Positions 1-8,521 of a stretch of DNA of 26,596 nt are shown here, piece by piece. Made by a program: the position numbers and the translations under genes. How positions within the stretch are numbered: position 1 is the first letter of the stretch; each line of letters begins with the position of its first letter. The notes below the pieces were generated by a model that had not been told where the DNA came from, made no database searches, and was given only the letters and a program-made list of their open reading frames with translations. The stretch is from a virus. Where the stretch lies: the IMG/VR virus record IMGVR_UViG_3300037427_003166, positions 1-26,596 of that record; one strand, 5' to 3'.

Positions 1-693
1 AACCCCAGCGGTCTTTGTGTCCTCTTGGACACTCTCATCGGTTTGTTCGTCAGTACCAAGTGCTGCATTCAGCACATCAGCAAGACTTTGATCTGCGGCT
101 GCTGCCTTGATCGCTGCCTCACCATCTGCCTCATTTGAGTCAGATTCGTTCTCGCTATCCATATTATTATCATTATTATCTGAGTAGAAGCTCCGAGCAA
201 TAACATCCTCTACCTCTTCCGGGGTAGAGTCGTTGAACTCGTTCTTCAACTCGTCAACATCGCCTCTTAACTCAAGAAGCTTCCCTAGAACGCTTTCTGC
301 GATCTGAGAGCCACGTTCTTCAATTGCAGCGCTTTCAGCCTCACGGCGGGAAGCAAGCTTTGTTTGAAGCTTGGTTTTTAAGAGTTCTGAGATTTTAGTC
401 ACAGAGTTAATATCGGCCTCTACTACTGCCTCAGCCGGAACTTCTTCCACTGGTGCAGCGGTTTTGACCGCAGTATGATTATCTAGCTCTGGTCGAGCGG
501 TGGTCCCGACCTCTTCCGGCTCACTTCCCCAGGTATCGATAATAAAATCGACCGCAGAGGCCAATTTCTCGACATACACGGGGTCCGTTAGCGTCGCTTC
601 CTTGCTAGGTGGGTTTGCCGAAGAGGATTCGGACGTGGAAGCGGAAGAGGCGGCCCCAGCAAGCTTTTGTATAAGTGTGTCTAAAGATGACAT
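1..693 (-). CDS. Acidic coiled-coil virion or scaffold-like protein (3' end outside window)
   Basis: Open frame of 231 codons that starts at ATG 693 and runs off the left edge without a stop. An AGGAG ribosome site lies 10 nt upstream of the ATG. The product begins MSSLDTLIQKLAG, then has a Ser/Ala-rich stretch, a predicted helical, charged middle (about residues 95-155, coiled-coil-like) and a very acidic Asn/Asp/Glu-rich part around residues 170-200. It contains several K-[TLV]-A tetrapeptides (QKLA, EKLA, VKTA, TKLA, TKTA), shared with other genes here. Its place downstream of the prohead protease is where tailed phages often encode a scaffold or capsid-associated protein just before the major capsid gene, but I recognise no family. 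The reading frame is secure; the function is inference from position and composition. Confidence 0.8.
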   Translation of the reverse strand, partial: MSSLDTLIQKLAGAASSASTSESSSANPPSKEATLTDPVYVEKLASAVDFIIDTWGSEPEEVGTTARPELDNHTAVKTAAPVEEVPAEAVVEADINSVTKISELLKTKLQTKLASRREAESAAIEERGSQIAESVLGKLLELRGDVDELKNEFNDSTPEEVEDVIARSFYSDNNDNNMDSENESDSNEADGEAAIKAAAADQSLADVLNAALGTDEQTDESVQEDTKTAGV

Positions 694-716
694 ATGTGCT
701 TTTCTCCTGGGGACTC

Positions 717-744
717 CCCCCGCCCGAGTTTCCCCGAGCGGGGG
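717..744 (-). promoter_or_regulatory. GAAA-tetraloop hairpin between two genes
   Basis: Read on the minus strand, this is a 12-bp stem (ten Watson-Crick pairs and two G-U wobbles) closed by a GAAA loop at 732-729. The outer part is five C-G pairs. It lies between the stop of the 63-aa gene (755) and the start of the acidic protein (693). The bases after it on the minus strand are GAGTCCCC, not a T-run, so it does not look like a simple intrinsic terminator. An RNA processing or stability element, or a partial transcription barrier, fits better. On the plus strand the stem is followed by TTGTCTCTT, but no plus-strand gene precedes it. Confidence 0.6.
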
Positions 745-754
745 TTGTCTCTTA

Positions 755-946
755 TTATCGCTTCTGCGATTTACTCCTGTTGATTATATTACCAGCTAAT
801 AAGGTAAACAAGGCAGACCTGTCAGGGTTATTTTTAAGCTCCTTAGAGCCCTTTTTTAGAGAGTCTTCACCCTCTTCCTGCGCTTTTCGAAATGCTTTCT
901 TGAGCCTTTCGATCTTCTCCTGCTTTTGTTTATCCCTCTTAGACAA
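755..946 (-). CDS. Small basic highly charged protein, 63 aa
   Basis: Unrecognised. The frame opens with TTG at 946, five bases after the stop of the upstream 203-aa gene, with a weak GGCGAG ribosome site overlapping that stop. No internal ATG offers an alternative start. The protein is dominated by Lys, Arg and Glu (MSKRDKQKQEKIERLKKAF) and looks like one or two amphipathic helices, with a short hydrophobic patch (LFTLLAGNI) near the C-terminus. The close packing with its neighbour and the protein-like composition argue that it is real. Possible roles include a small internal head protein or nucleic-acid-binding protein; nothing in the sequence decides this. Confidence 0.6.
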   Translation of the reverse strand: MSKRDKQKQEKIERLKKAFRKAQEEGEDSLKKGSKELKNNPDRSALFTLLAGNIINRSKSQKR

Positions 947-951
947 AGTAA

Positions 952-1563
952 TTACTCGCCAGTGAGTGCCGCAGAAATTGCCTCTACGTCATAACCAGCC
1001 TCACTGAGAAGCTCTCCGGCACGCTCGGTGACAGCAGAGTCAAGCTCTTCGTCATCGTACGCAGCAGAAGACTGCTTAACTTCACCGCTGTCGAGATATT
1101 CGATAATCTCAGAAGCGCGAGCCATAGCAGCGTCCTCAAAAGCCTGAGCCATTTCAGGGTCAATCTCATCAGCGTTGACCTCATCAGCAGCAACCTTCAA
1201 GAAGTTGTCGCTGTTGCGAGCGGCGGTCTTCTCAGTGCCACCATGCTGAATGGAGGTAAGTTCATCGTAGAACGAGTGAGCCATGGTTCGGCCAAGGAAG
1301 TCAGCTTCAGCCAATTTGGCCTCGCCCTCTTCAGCAACCTCTTCAGTCTCTTCAGTGGCAGCGGCCACCTTCTCGGTCTCACCAAGCGCTTCGCCGATAA
1401 TTTCCATGATGTCATTATCGTCGAATTCGTTGAGGTCAATGCCCTCAGCGCTTGCGATTTTTTCAAGTTCTTCAAGTAGTGCGGCCTCGGCAGTCTTCTC
1501 TACGCCAGAGTTGATCTGGATATTGTCGGCTGTTCCGTAGGCCTGTGCTAACAGTTCGTTCAT
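952..1563 (-). CDS. Very acidic virion- or scaffold-like protein, 203 aa
   Basis: ATG at 1563 with an excellent AAGGAGGG ribosome site 8 nt upstream. The protein is strongly acidic and Ala/Glu-rich, mostly predicted helix, without cysteines or membrane segments. It carries six copies of a short K-[TIVL]-A motif: EKTA at 22-25, EKIA at 34-37, EKVA at 64-67, AKLA at 82-85, EKTA at 111-114 and LKVA at 122-125. It sits directly after the prohead protease in transcription order, the usual place of a scaffold or prohead core protein, and its acidity and helicity fit such a role. I recognise no named family. The spacious leader and strong ribosome site suggest high expression. Confidence 0.85.
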   Translation of the reverse strand: MNELLAQAYGTADNIQINSGVEKTAEAALLEELEKIASAEGIDLNEFDDNDIMEIIGEALGETEKVAAATEETEEVAEEGEAKLAEADFLGRTMAHSFYDELTSIQHGGTEKTAARNSDNFLKVAADEVNADEIDPEMAQAFEDAAMARASEIIEYLDSGEVKQSSAAYDDEELDSAVTERAGELLSEAGYDVEAISAALTGE

Positions 1564-1662
1564 CGTTTTACCCTCCTTAAGGGATTTGAGTTTTCAAGTT
1601 TTAACACGGTCCTGCCGGGGCACCATCTTTGGCCGATATTCAGCCTAAATACCACATGGCGT
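1564..1662 (-). other. 99-bp leader before the acidic 203-aa gene
   Basis: One of the few non-coding gaps in the minus-strand operon. It separates the protease stop (1663) from the acidic protein start and contains the AAGGAGGG ribosome site at its end. It is AT-rich in the half next to the gene (GTTAAAACTTGAAAACTC on the minus strand). I see no convincing -10/-35 pair or T-tailed hairpin. A promoter for the downstream capsid genes would be expected here in many phages but is not proven. Confidence 0.35.
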
Positions 1663-3345
1663 TTAATCGATTTTAGCAAGGAGCTTCTCCAGTCCCTGTT
1701 TGAACATACCCGCTGAAGACATTTTTGCCCCAAGCCGTGTCAATCCAAGGAAAACAGAGGATGCTAAAACCGGATGTTTTTCCACAAAAGTATCAAGAGC
1801 ACTTAGTGATTGGCCGCGACCTCGCTTAGTTCGTGCGTGGGCCCCGTAAAGATAAGCCATAGGAAGTACACCCAACAAAGCGAACGGCAGCGTTGCTTCT
1901 TTAGTCATGGGGTCTCCGGTAAAGGCATCTTCTAATCCTGTGCCATTGTCGATTGCGGAAAGCAATTTTATATCACCTCTCGTAATATTATCAACTATAG
2001 ATCCTATTTTCTCTAATAGTTGCTCGCGGTAACCATTGTAACTTGCACCGATCTTATTAAGAAGAGCCTTTTCCCCACTTGATAGATTGGTATCTTTAAT
2101 GCCACTTAATTTCCGCATCCCTAGCATATGCTGTGGGTGGGCCTCTGTAGAAGGCCCCATCTTCTTAATAATGATAATGCGTTTACGCAATACCGGTCCG
2201 AACATACTCCTTTGTTGGAGAATATTCATCAATAAATCTCTAATGCCATGAGAATGGTCATGGGGTCTACCAATAATAACGCTTCGGTCAACATTTGACG
2301 ATTCTGGGAAAATTTGCCCGGACCTGTCAAGTCTATCAGCCAAAGGCTTGTGCCCCATCCTAACAAGTACAATTCTCTGGAACTCTTGCGGCTTCAAAAC
2401 AATCCCGCTAGACGCAGAGGTTGTTAGGACTTTCTGGAGCGGTTGCTTTCCAAGCTGGTTTAAGCATGAGCACCCGATATTAGGCTCCGCCCTGGTTATC
2501 GGGGGCATAACCTTTGCCGACATGGCGGGCACCTGCTTAAGTATTTGAGACACTTTCTGCTTCTTTGCCAGCTTCTCTTTGAGCATTGAAACCGTATCCC
2601 CGTCCCGCAAACCTTCCGCTTCTGCGGCATAGGCAGATGAGCCACCATACACGCTGGCGACCTTTGCCATTGCGTAACTTGTTCGGTCTGCACCAATAAC
2701 AACAAAGCTTAGGTCGAAAAACCTTGGCCTAGGATTGTATACGAAAACCTTTCTACCGTCTGGGAACACCTTACCCATCATTGTTTTAGCGTGTACGCAG
2801 TAGTCGGCCCTAGTCTTGGACTTGTGGCCACATATTGAGCACACATCGTACTTAACCTTACACCCCATACTGACCGCAGGGTGTTCACCCGCATCAAGCC
2901 TACGGACAAGATCCGAATGGCCCTCTGACTCCGCTTTTGTCCTATCAACCCGTATGATCAGCTCAACTCGGTGCATTACGGGGTTGTAATTTGAGAACAC
3001 AACCTGACCCATAGACTTAGCTATGTCTTTATTCTTATGGTGCCTGTAGATGCCCGCGTTAGCGAAAGTCTTGTACCCTGCCAAATCTGTGGGGGTTTTG
3101 GGGTTTAGCTCAGACTCCTCAAAGTAATCACCGTTAATATTACTACCGTAATACTCACCAGCCCCCAAAGCGTTAACTAGAACAAACAAACAGCCGGGGC
3201 TGCTTTTCAGCGTGGAGATGTGATTCGAGATCTCGGGGGAAAGGGTCCCGTCGGCGACTTTAGTTAAGTCTTCTGCCGGGTTGATGGCTTGAACAAAAAT
3301 GTTCCCATCATCGTCTGACCCTGGGAATGTAAGTAATTTAAGCAT
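1663..3345 (-). CDS. Prohead maturation protease with long C-terminal extension
   Basis: Likely serine protease that trims scaffold and capsid proteins during head maturation (T4 gp21-like prohead core protease group). The N-terminal ~230 residues carry the family's look: NGDYFEESEL (71-80), a catalytic-type His in YRHHKNKD (H102/H103), the VELIIRVDR strand, and a Ser in HPAVSMGCKV (S159). A cysteine cluster follows (C162, C169, C172, C183 with nearby His), which may bind zinc. Residues ~230-560 are an extension well beyond the roughly 200-aa T4 protease. The extension has a hydrophobic segment near ATLPFALLGVLPMAYLYG and a basic tail. The ATG overlaps the stop of the upstream gene by one base (TAATG), implying translational coupling. 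Family assignment is by eye; the catalytic residues are inferred. Confidence 0.75.
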   Translation of the reverse strand: MLKLLTFPGSDDDGNIFVQAINPAEDLTKVADGTLSPEISNHISTLKSSPGCLFVLVNALGAGEYYGSNINGDYFEESELNPKTPTDLAGYKTFANAGIYRHHKNKDIAKSMGQVVFSNYNPVMHRVELIIRVDRTKAESEGHSDLVRRLDAGEHPAVSMGCKVKYDVCSICGHKSKTRADYCVHAKTMMGKVFPDGRKVFVYNPRPRFFDLSFVVIGADRTSYAMAKVASVYGGSSAYAAEAEGLRDGDTVSMLKEKLAKKQKVSQILKQVPAMSAKVMPPITRAEPNIGCSCLNQLGKQPLQKVLTTSASSGIVLKPQEFQRIVLVRMGHKPLADRLDRSGQIFPESSNVDRSVIIGRPHDHSHGIRDLLMNILQQRSMFGPVLRKRIIIIKKMGPSTEAHPQHMLGMRKLSGIKDTNLSSGEKALLNKIGASYNGYREQLLEKIGSIVDNITRGDIKLLSAIDNGTGLEDAFTGDPMTKEATLPFALLGVLPMAYLYGAHARTKRGRGQSLSALDTFVEKHPVLASSVFLGLTRLGAKMSSAGMFKQGLEKLLAKID

Positions 3346-4031
3346 TATTTTCCGCCTTCCGCCCTAATCTTCTTCATCGTAGAGAGCAGCCGCTTCTCAG
3401 CGGGCAGAAGATCTTTACCGCTACTGAGCCTACTTGCTAAGGCTCTGGTTTGAATTTCTTTTCTTATTGTGGCCTCACCCATCATGGTTGGGAAACTAAG
3501 AAGAGCTTGCCCCGCAGCCACCCTGGGCGTGAATGACCACCCTCTACCCATGGATCCAGACACTAAACTACCGAGCCCTGTCGATGCTGCCATCGCGGCC
3601 CCCCATTTCTTAGGAGACCAGTACACATCATTAAAGCCGGTTTTAGACTTCTTCTTCCGCGCCTTCGGGGCTTCCCCCCCAAACAAGCGCTTCCGCTCCG
3701 TCCGGGTAAGTTTTCCACCAGAGAGTAGTCGCTTATTCAGATTGTTCGCGTAGGTACTCTTGTCTGGTCCAGCAAACGCAGCGCCCATAATTGCGGATAA
3801 CCCGGAGGCGCTTCTGAGGTCTTTGTTTGAAAGACCCCGAACATCCCCCTTCATATCCTTGAACGATGTGGGCAATCTTTTTCGGATGCCCCTTGTTCTC
3901 AGGATTTTCCTAAGTCCGACAAGAGAAACCCCTGTAAACGCAGCGGAAGACAAAGCTTTCCCAGCAGGGGACGCTAGAAACTCAGCAGCCCTTGACTCTT
4001 GGAATCGCTTATTCTTTTTCCCACTGCTCAT
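3345..4031 (-). CDS. Basic protein of unknown function, 228 aa
   Basis: Unrecognised. It is rich in Lys and Arg, with Gly/Ala/Ser hydrophobic stretches (SSAAFTGVSLVGL near residue 30; WGAAMAASTGLGSLVSGS near residue 145) that could be weak membrane or amphipathic segments. A strongly basic patch with an Ala-Arg-Lys-rich core lies mid-protein. It overlaps the protease start by one base and follows the 160-aa gene by a few bases, so it belongs to the same operon. Together with the neighbours at 4035, 4528, 6266 and 11233 it forms a set of small basic, glycine-rich proteins. Such proteins may be internal head or ejection proteins, but this is inference from composition and position only. Confidence 0.75.
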   Translation of the reverse strand: MSSGKKNKRFQESRAAEFLASPAGKALSSAAFTGVSLVGLRKILRTRGIRKRLPTSFKDMKGDVRGLSNKDLRSASGLSAIMGAAFAGPDKSTYANNLNKRLLSGGKLTRTERKRLFGGEAPKARKKKSKTGFNDVYWSPKKWGAAMAASTGLGSLVSGSMGRGWSFTPRVAAGQALLSFPTMMGEATIRKEIQTRALASRLSSGKDLLPAEKRLLSTMKKIRAEGGK

Positions 4032-4034
4032 TGT

Positions 4035-4517
4035 TTACCCTGGCAAGCTTGAGCCAAACATGGCCTGAAGTAGCGTTTCTTTTCGCTTACCGTCTGAGTG
4101 TAGCTTCCTAACTTCAGCCAAAGTCTTCACATCGACTGGTTGAAGGCCCTCATCTTTGAACTGGAGTGCTCTACGCATAAAAGACCCGGCAACCAGAGGA
4201 TCACTCGCCATCTCTGGGTTGAAGGTGTGCAGCGTATTAAAGATACGGGCGACATCCTTTGTGTTCTCTTTCTTGAGGGTTGGGTTATCCTCGATCATAT
4301 CATTAAAAGCCTTACGCTTTTGCCTGGGTACACGCACCGAATCGATGGCCGCATCCATACCGCGAATACCTGCCGTAAGGCCAGCCGCACCGGTTCCCCA
4401 GACAAGGCCTTTCTGGAGGCCTTCTCTCACAGATGGTGTCATGGCCCCCCTGTACATACGGGCAATGCCGGAGTTCTTGAGGGCTTTCATGAGTCGAAAT
4501 TTAGCTTCTTTATCCAT
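4035..4517 (-). CDS. Protein of unknown function, 160 aa
   Basis: ATG at 4517 with an AAGGAGT ribosome site 6 nt upstream. The N-terminal third is basic and has a glycine/alanine-rich hydrophobic stretch (LVWGTGAAGLTAGIRG, about residues 38-53). The middle has a compact, conserved-looking block with MIEDNPTL followed by VARIFNTLHTFNPEM and DPLVAGSFMRR. I have the impression that this block recurs in phage proteins next to head genes, but I cannot name the family. The gene sits in the tight operon between the 222-aa and 228-aa genes. A virion or head-assembly role is a guess from context. Confidence 0.75.
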   Translation of the reverse strand: MDKEAKFRLMKALKNSGIARMYRGAMTPSVREGLQKGLVWGTGAAGLTAGIRGMDAAIDSVRVPRQKRKAFNDMIEDNPTLKKENTKDVARIFNTLHTFNPEMASDPLVAGSFMRRALQFKDEGLQPVDVKTLAEVRKLHSDGKRKETLLQAMFGSSLPG

Positions 4518-4527
4518 TGTGGACTCC

Positions 4528-5196
4528 TTATCCCCAGGCCTGTTCAGACAGCGGGTTTTTGTAAGACAGTTGCTGGGACCATTCTTTTTGAACGTCCTCG
4601 GTTGGGCCCTTCGGCATACCTGGAAGCATACCTCCGACCGCTTGCCCAGCAGCCTGCCTGTTTTCTTTCTTTGCGAGCCAGTAAAGAGCTAGGGCTCCTA
4701 GCGCCGACTTCCCTGGGTGACGCATCATCACACCAGCGAGGCCTCCTGGTCTAAACTTACGCTTAAAATAGAACGTCTTACCGCCAATTTTGCTTGCGGA
4801 GACCTGCCCCTTCTTCGAGCCTGCCTTGATGGCATCATACTCAGCCTTCTCGATAACCTTAAGTCCACCATGGTACCCGCCAGGGCCACCCTTGACTGGG
4901 TGCAGGCGGGAGCCTTTGTGTGGGCCGTGCGTAGCTTTCTCGCCGAGGAGAAGCTCTTTGGCACGCTCGGTTCCAGACTTGATCGGAGCGGCGACTACTT
5001 TCGACGGACCAGCCCATGCGGCACCGTGCGCCCTACTCATCATCTTGTTTAGGGAGGGGCCGCCCATGACTGGCGCATTCTTCATCCTGTCAACGCCACC
5101 ACGAATAGAGGATTTAATATTATCCCAGCTATCCCCAGGGGCGGCTCGCTTCTCAAGCTCCGTAAGTAGGGCAATCTTTCTTGCTGGATCGATCAT
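4528..5196 (-). CDS. Basic glycine-rich protein with one possible membrane segment, 222 aa
   Basis: Unrecognised. The start (ATG 5196) overlaps the stop of the 353-aa gene in an ATGA arrangement, so the two are probably translated together. It is Gly/Lys/His-rich through the middle, with a short hydrophobic segment (SALGALALYWLA, about residues 164-175) preceded by a basic RHPGK. One K-[TVIL]-A-like site (EKRAAPG) lies near residue 18. It lacks cysteines and recognisable enzymatic motifs. It belongs to the group of small basic proteins between terminase and protease, possibly internal virion proteins. Confidence 0.75.
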   Translation of the reverse strand: MIDPARKIALLTELEKRAAPGDSWDNIKSSIRGGVDRMKNAPVMGGPSLNKMMSRAHGAAWAGPSKVVAAPIKSGTERAKELLLGEKATHGPHKGSRLHPVKGGPGGYHGGLKVIEKAEYDAIKAGSKKGQVSASKIGGKTFYFKRKFRPGGLAGVMMRHPGKSALGALALYWLAKKENRQAAGQAVGGMLPGMPKGPTEDVQKEWSQQLSYKNPLSEQAWG

Positions 5197-6254
5197 CTAT
5201 TACCTCCAAATAATTGACCTAACCCACCACCCTGTGCTTGGGGTTCGGGGGAGGTAGGTGCCCCGGCTGCGCCCTGCGAGGGGGGAGAGGCCGACGGTGT
5301 CTCCTGGGGAGGAGCGCCAGCCGCTTGCGGAGCAGCCGGGGCTCCTGGGGGAGGCGCGGGCTGAGAGCCCATACCGCCTGGGTTGAAGACTGTGTTGGCC
5401 ATATCGCTTCCCGGAGCGGGGCCTCTAAGGATTCCTAAAAGTTCGGTCATGGCCATCTGGACTCGGTGCATAGCTTGCTGCGCTGTAACCAGCTTCCCGC
5501 TAACGCCTTCCAGGTCCTGGGTGAGCCCAGTGACCGGGTTCCCCGGCATAACAGCCATGCCGCCAAAGGCGAGCTTGTCCATATGCCCGAAAGAAACCGA
5601 ATCCTCAAAGTCAGTCTTAATGACGGAGAGGAGACCATCGGAGGGGTTCGCCGACTCAATGGCAGCCCCAATAGTGCTCGGGGTGTACCCGCTATTGGCT
5701 GCTTCTTTACACAAGTCTTTAAGACCGTGCAGCTTGATGGCAAACTCATCGGCGGCCAGCTTAATTTCACTATCCAGCCTGTCCGATTCCCTTTTTAGGT
5801 CTAAAAATTCTAGCGCTTTAACATGTCGTTCCGTGTCAGAGATGCCTGCAACCTTTTCAAGGTCTTCGGACGCCCCGAAAGCGTCGTCGATGCTGACGTA
5901 CTCCTGTCCTGGAATATACTTGCTCTCTGGGATATATGGCTTAGTTGAGGCGGTCTTGGTGACCGTTGAGTCCTTCTCCTGCATGATCGCGGAGGCGTCA
6001 GCCATGGGGAAGGTGATGTTTTTTTCGTACCCGTTCTTGAACAGGTGGGCGAATGTAGCATTATTAGCGTACTCCGCCACACGTCTAACCTGCTCAATAT
6101 TCAACCCAGCTTCCTTAGCCATAGAGGCTATAGAATGGTTTAGCGGGGCTTTTTCCTGAACAAAGCGCACTGCGGCACGGCTACCCAGTTGGCGGAGAGT
6201 TTCTGGAGATGCGCCAGCATCTTCTTTAGATGATAAATATTGAACAAAATCCAT
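5193..6254 (-). CDS. Probable virion protein with Pro/Ala/Gly-rich C-terminal tail, 353 aa
   Basis: ATG 6254 with an AAAGGGG ribosome site. The first ~270 residues are mixed helical sequence with an N-terminal part resembling a small helical domain (LNHSIASMAKEAGLNIEQV). The last ~75 residues are a low-complexity Pro/Ala/Gly/Gln tail ending LGQLFGGNR. Several K-[TVL]-A motifs occur (TKTA, EKVA, IKLA, DKLA), as in the 203-aa and 658-aa proteins, which hints at a shared processing signal. The stop overlaps the next start by four bases. I recognise no family. A structural role is inferred from the context and the motif sharing. Confidence 0.8.
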   Translation of the reverse strand: MDFVQYLSSKEDAGASPETLRQLGSRAAVRFVQEKAPLNHSIASMAKEAGLNIEQVRRVAEYANNATFAHLFKNGYEKNITFPMADASAIMQEKDSTVTKTASTKPYIPESKYIPGQEYVSIDDAFGASEDLEKVAGISDTERHVKALEFLDLKRESDRLDSEIKLAADEFAIKLHGLKDLCKEAANSGYTPSTIGAAIESANPSDGLLSVIKTDFEDSVSFGHMDKLAFGGMAVMPGNPVTGLTQDLEGVSGKLVTAQQAMHRVQMAMTELLGILRGPAPGSDMANTVFNPGGMGSQPAPPPGAPAAPQAAGAPPQETPSASPPSQGAAGAPTSPEPQAQGGGLGQLFGGNR

Positions 6255-6265
6255 GGTATACCCCT

Positions 6266-6823
6266 TTACTTGATAACTCTGAGCTGGGGCTTCTCGCCGC
6301 TCACTCGCAGGTTAACGTTTATTTTCTTGCCCTTAAGTAGGCCTTCTTTACCCTTGAAGGCCCTTGAGAGCCCCTTGACCATATCCCTAGTAATAACTTC
6401 TCCAGCAGCCGCCGCCCCAGGATTCTCCAGAATCTCAGATCTGGTTAGACCCAGCGTCTTTGTTTTTTTGCTGCCTTTAGCTAGAAGCCCTTTAGCGATA
6501 TTGGACCAGTGTGGGTGATCAGAAATTAATTTATGCATCTCGGCCTCAGAGATGGCACCTTTCTCTCCGAGTTCATTAGCGGCAGCCAAGTAACCCTTAT
6601 CAGGGTTTCGGGCCGCAAGTCGTCCATGGTGGTGTTTCTTCAGACTTGTGAGGTCATCAGGGGTAAGCCCCTTAACCTTCTTTAGGGAGTCTGGGACCCG
6701 AAACATAGGGCTATTACCAAGCTCCTTAAAATCTAGCTTACCGCTACGCACGGACTTCAGGAGTCCTGCTTCACGCAGCTTTGCTTTAAGCAAAGATCTT
6801 AATTTGGCTTGCTTGCTGAACAT
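6266..6823 (-). CDS. Basic protein of unknown function, 185 aa
   Basis: ATG 6823 follows immediately after the terminase stop codon (TAG then ATG), with a GGAG ribosome site 11 nt upstream inside the terminase gene. The protein is Lys/Leu-rich and mostly predicted helix, with a His cluster (KKHHHGRL near residue 63) and a C-terminal strand-like segment (KKINVNLRVSGEKPQLRVIK). It has no cysteine or clear motif. Tight coupling to the terminase suggests a packaging or head-assembly role, but no homology is recognised. Confidence 0.75.
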   Translation of the reverse strand: MFSKQAKLRSLLKAKLREAGLLKSVRSGKLDFKELGNSPMFRVPDSLKKVKGLTPDDLTSLKKHHHGRLAARNPDKGYLAAANELGEKGAISEAEMHKLISDHPHWSNIAKGLLAKGSKKTKTLGLTRSEILENPGAAAAGEVITRDMVKGLSRAFKGKEGLLKGKKINVNLRVSGEKPQLRVIK

Positions 6824-8521
6824 CTAGTCTTTGTCTCCACTCGGTGCTAATATATCAGGTCTTGGGTGCTTTATCATAGACGCTAGGAAACAGTAAGTCA
6901 TTGCGTGCAATGTATCGTCCGTAGTCCCAGGAGTCTTATTAATAATAGTCGTTCTTCGGGCCTCGTTGTACTCAGTAAATACAGAAAGCATGTCGCTTGC
7001 AAAGGGCGTCTCAAAAGTATCCCACCTGGGGAGCATGAATGTATCTTTCCTGTTTAACGCATTAATGACCGACATCAACGCTTCGGTTCTATTAACCATA
7101 AACCTTGCAAGCGTTTTGTCGAAGTATATGCGCCGCGTATTTACATACTGATATCTAGCGATACGTGTTATCCCAAAAGTTCGGATCAGCTTATCGTTGC
7201 GGTCAAACCCACCGCCGTAGTCAACGCCGATACATTCGCATTTAAATTGATGCACTAAGTTGACAATGTTTTTCATCATCACTTCTGGCTCAGCCTCAGG
7301 TCCAGAAAACTGCTTGAAGTAGATATATCTAAACTTATTACCGAAGTATTTCCCAACAGTAAGGACGGTGTAGGTGTTTTCTCCCGTTCCCCAGTCAATC
7401 CCCATGCAGCAGGCCCCGGTTCCTCGCGCATTGAGCTTTAGTGCTGTTTCTAGGTTATTCGGTTCATTGGAACAGTGTTCAATCAGAAGGTCTCGGGTAA
7501 TCGGCTTTTCACCAGAGTCGTAGCCAAGCCCAAGAACCTCGTTAAAGAACTGCGCCCTGCTGTAGCGCTTTTGTTTGTCTAGAATGTCGTTCCAGTTTAT
7601 CCACGGGGCGATCACCTGGGGGATCCTGTAACCCTCAAACGGAGTATTCACAGGCGGATTAGTAAGCCACTCCGGAGATCTCATGGATGCCCATTGCGCT
7701 CTTTGATGATCAGGATCTATAGACTTGCCGCACTTGTCGCAAATAAGCCCTACGGGGCCAATACTGTTCTCACCAATAACGTTCCACTTATTGCACGCCT
7801 CGCAGGGGATTACCCATTCGTTTTGGGTGGAAAACTGATTCCAGTAGTAGCTGATCGTATTGTCCAGGCTTTTGGGCGTGCCGGAATACCTAAGAATCTT
7901 AAACGGCGAGTGGGACAGGGACTCCTCAATAACAGGAATCACATCTGTCAAAATGTCCTGGATCTCATCTAGCAAGAGCATGTCTGCGGAGATACCACGA
8001 ACACGATCAGCGTGTAGGAAGGCGTATCTCAGCGTAATATCCGAACCGGTTACATACTTCTTGTACAATACGTTGTCTTTAGTCCCATCCCCACGAGTAA
8101 ACGCTTTAAGGGTTGACGAAAGCTCGGTAGGTGTAGCAATTCTATCCCTAGAGAATGTCTCAGTCTGCTGCTGCGTCGGGCTGACAAACAGTGATCTAAA
8201 GTGTCTGCGTAGCATTGAGTATGTTAGGATAATATTACCCAGGGTCGTACTTTTCTCAACCTGACGACCGCACTGAAGCAGAAGCCTCTTGGCGGGCGTG
8301 TCGTAGATAGGCACAAGGTACCTACGCCCCCTAAAGGAGAACTTCTCAAGCTCACCCAGGGAGGGGATGTTGAAGAAAGACCCAACAAACTCAGTAGGAA
8401 ACAACGACCGATCCGGGCTTTCCTCTGCTATTTCATACGGAAGCGACATAGCTAAAGACACCATCCATCGGCTTGCTGGCTCTCTTTCTAGAGCAGTCGG
8501 TAATGATTTTATCGAATACAC
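6824..8521 (-). CDS. terL: Terminase large subunit (ATPase/nuclease of the DNA-packaging motor)
   Basis: Pumps genomic DNA into the prohead and cuts it. Visible motifs, numbered from the GTG at 8521: a Walker A variant GRQVEKSTT (85-93), Walker B MLLLDE (181-186), a coupling-like RYSGTPKS (211-218), and a C-terminal RNase H-type nuclease with acidic residues in MGIDWGTG (D376), IGVDYGGG (D434) and TTDDTLHA (D535/D536). A four-cysteine zinc-ribbon-like insert (C240, C243, C261, C264) lies between ATPase and nuclease. The length of 565 aa is typical. The start is uncertain: GTG 8521 has no good ribosome site, and ATG 8464 or ATG 8449 (MSLPYEIA) are alternatives that would shorten an atypical N-terminus. 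No small terminase is recognised nearby. Confidence 0.93.
   Translation of the reverse strand: MYSIKSLPTALEREPASRWMVSLAMSLPYEIAEESPDRSLFPTEFVGSFFNIPSLGELEKFSFRGRRYLVPIYDTPAKRLLLQCGRQVEKSTTLGNIILTYSMLRRHFRSLFVSPTQQQTETFSRDRIATPTELSSTLKAFTRGDGTKDNVLYKKYVTGSDITLRYAFLHADRVRGISADMLLLDEIQDILTDVIPVIEESLSHSPFKILRYSGTPKSLDNTISYYWNQFSTQNEWVIPCEACNKWNVIGENSIGPVGLICDKCGKSIDPDHQRAQWASMRSPEWLTNPPVNTPFEGYRIPQVIAPWINWNDILDKQKRYSRAQFFNEVLGLGYDSGEKPITRDLLIEHCSNEPNNLETALKLNARGTGACCMGIDWGTGENTYTVLTVGKYFGNKFRYIYFKQFSGPEAEPEVMMKNIVNLVHQFKCECIGVDYGGGFDRNDKLIRTFGITRIARYQYVNTRRIYFDKTLARFMVNRTEALMSVINALNRKDTFMLPRWDTFETPFASDMLSVFTEYNEARRTTIINKTPGTTDDTLHAMTYCFLASMIKHPRPDILAPSGDKD

Noticed and set aside
716-760. Intrinsic terminator on the minus strand
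   Set aside because: The stem is strong but no T-run follows it in the transcribed direction; a T-containing tail exists only on the plus strand, where no gene precedes it.
4140-4754. Long plus-strand frames over the 160-aa and 222-aa genes
   Set aside because: Antisense shadows: the minus-strand frames have tight operon spacing and ribosome sites, the plus ones do not.
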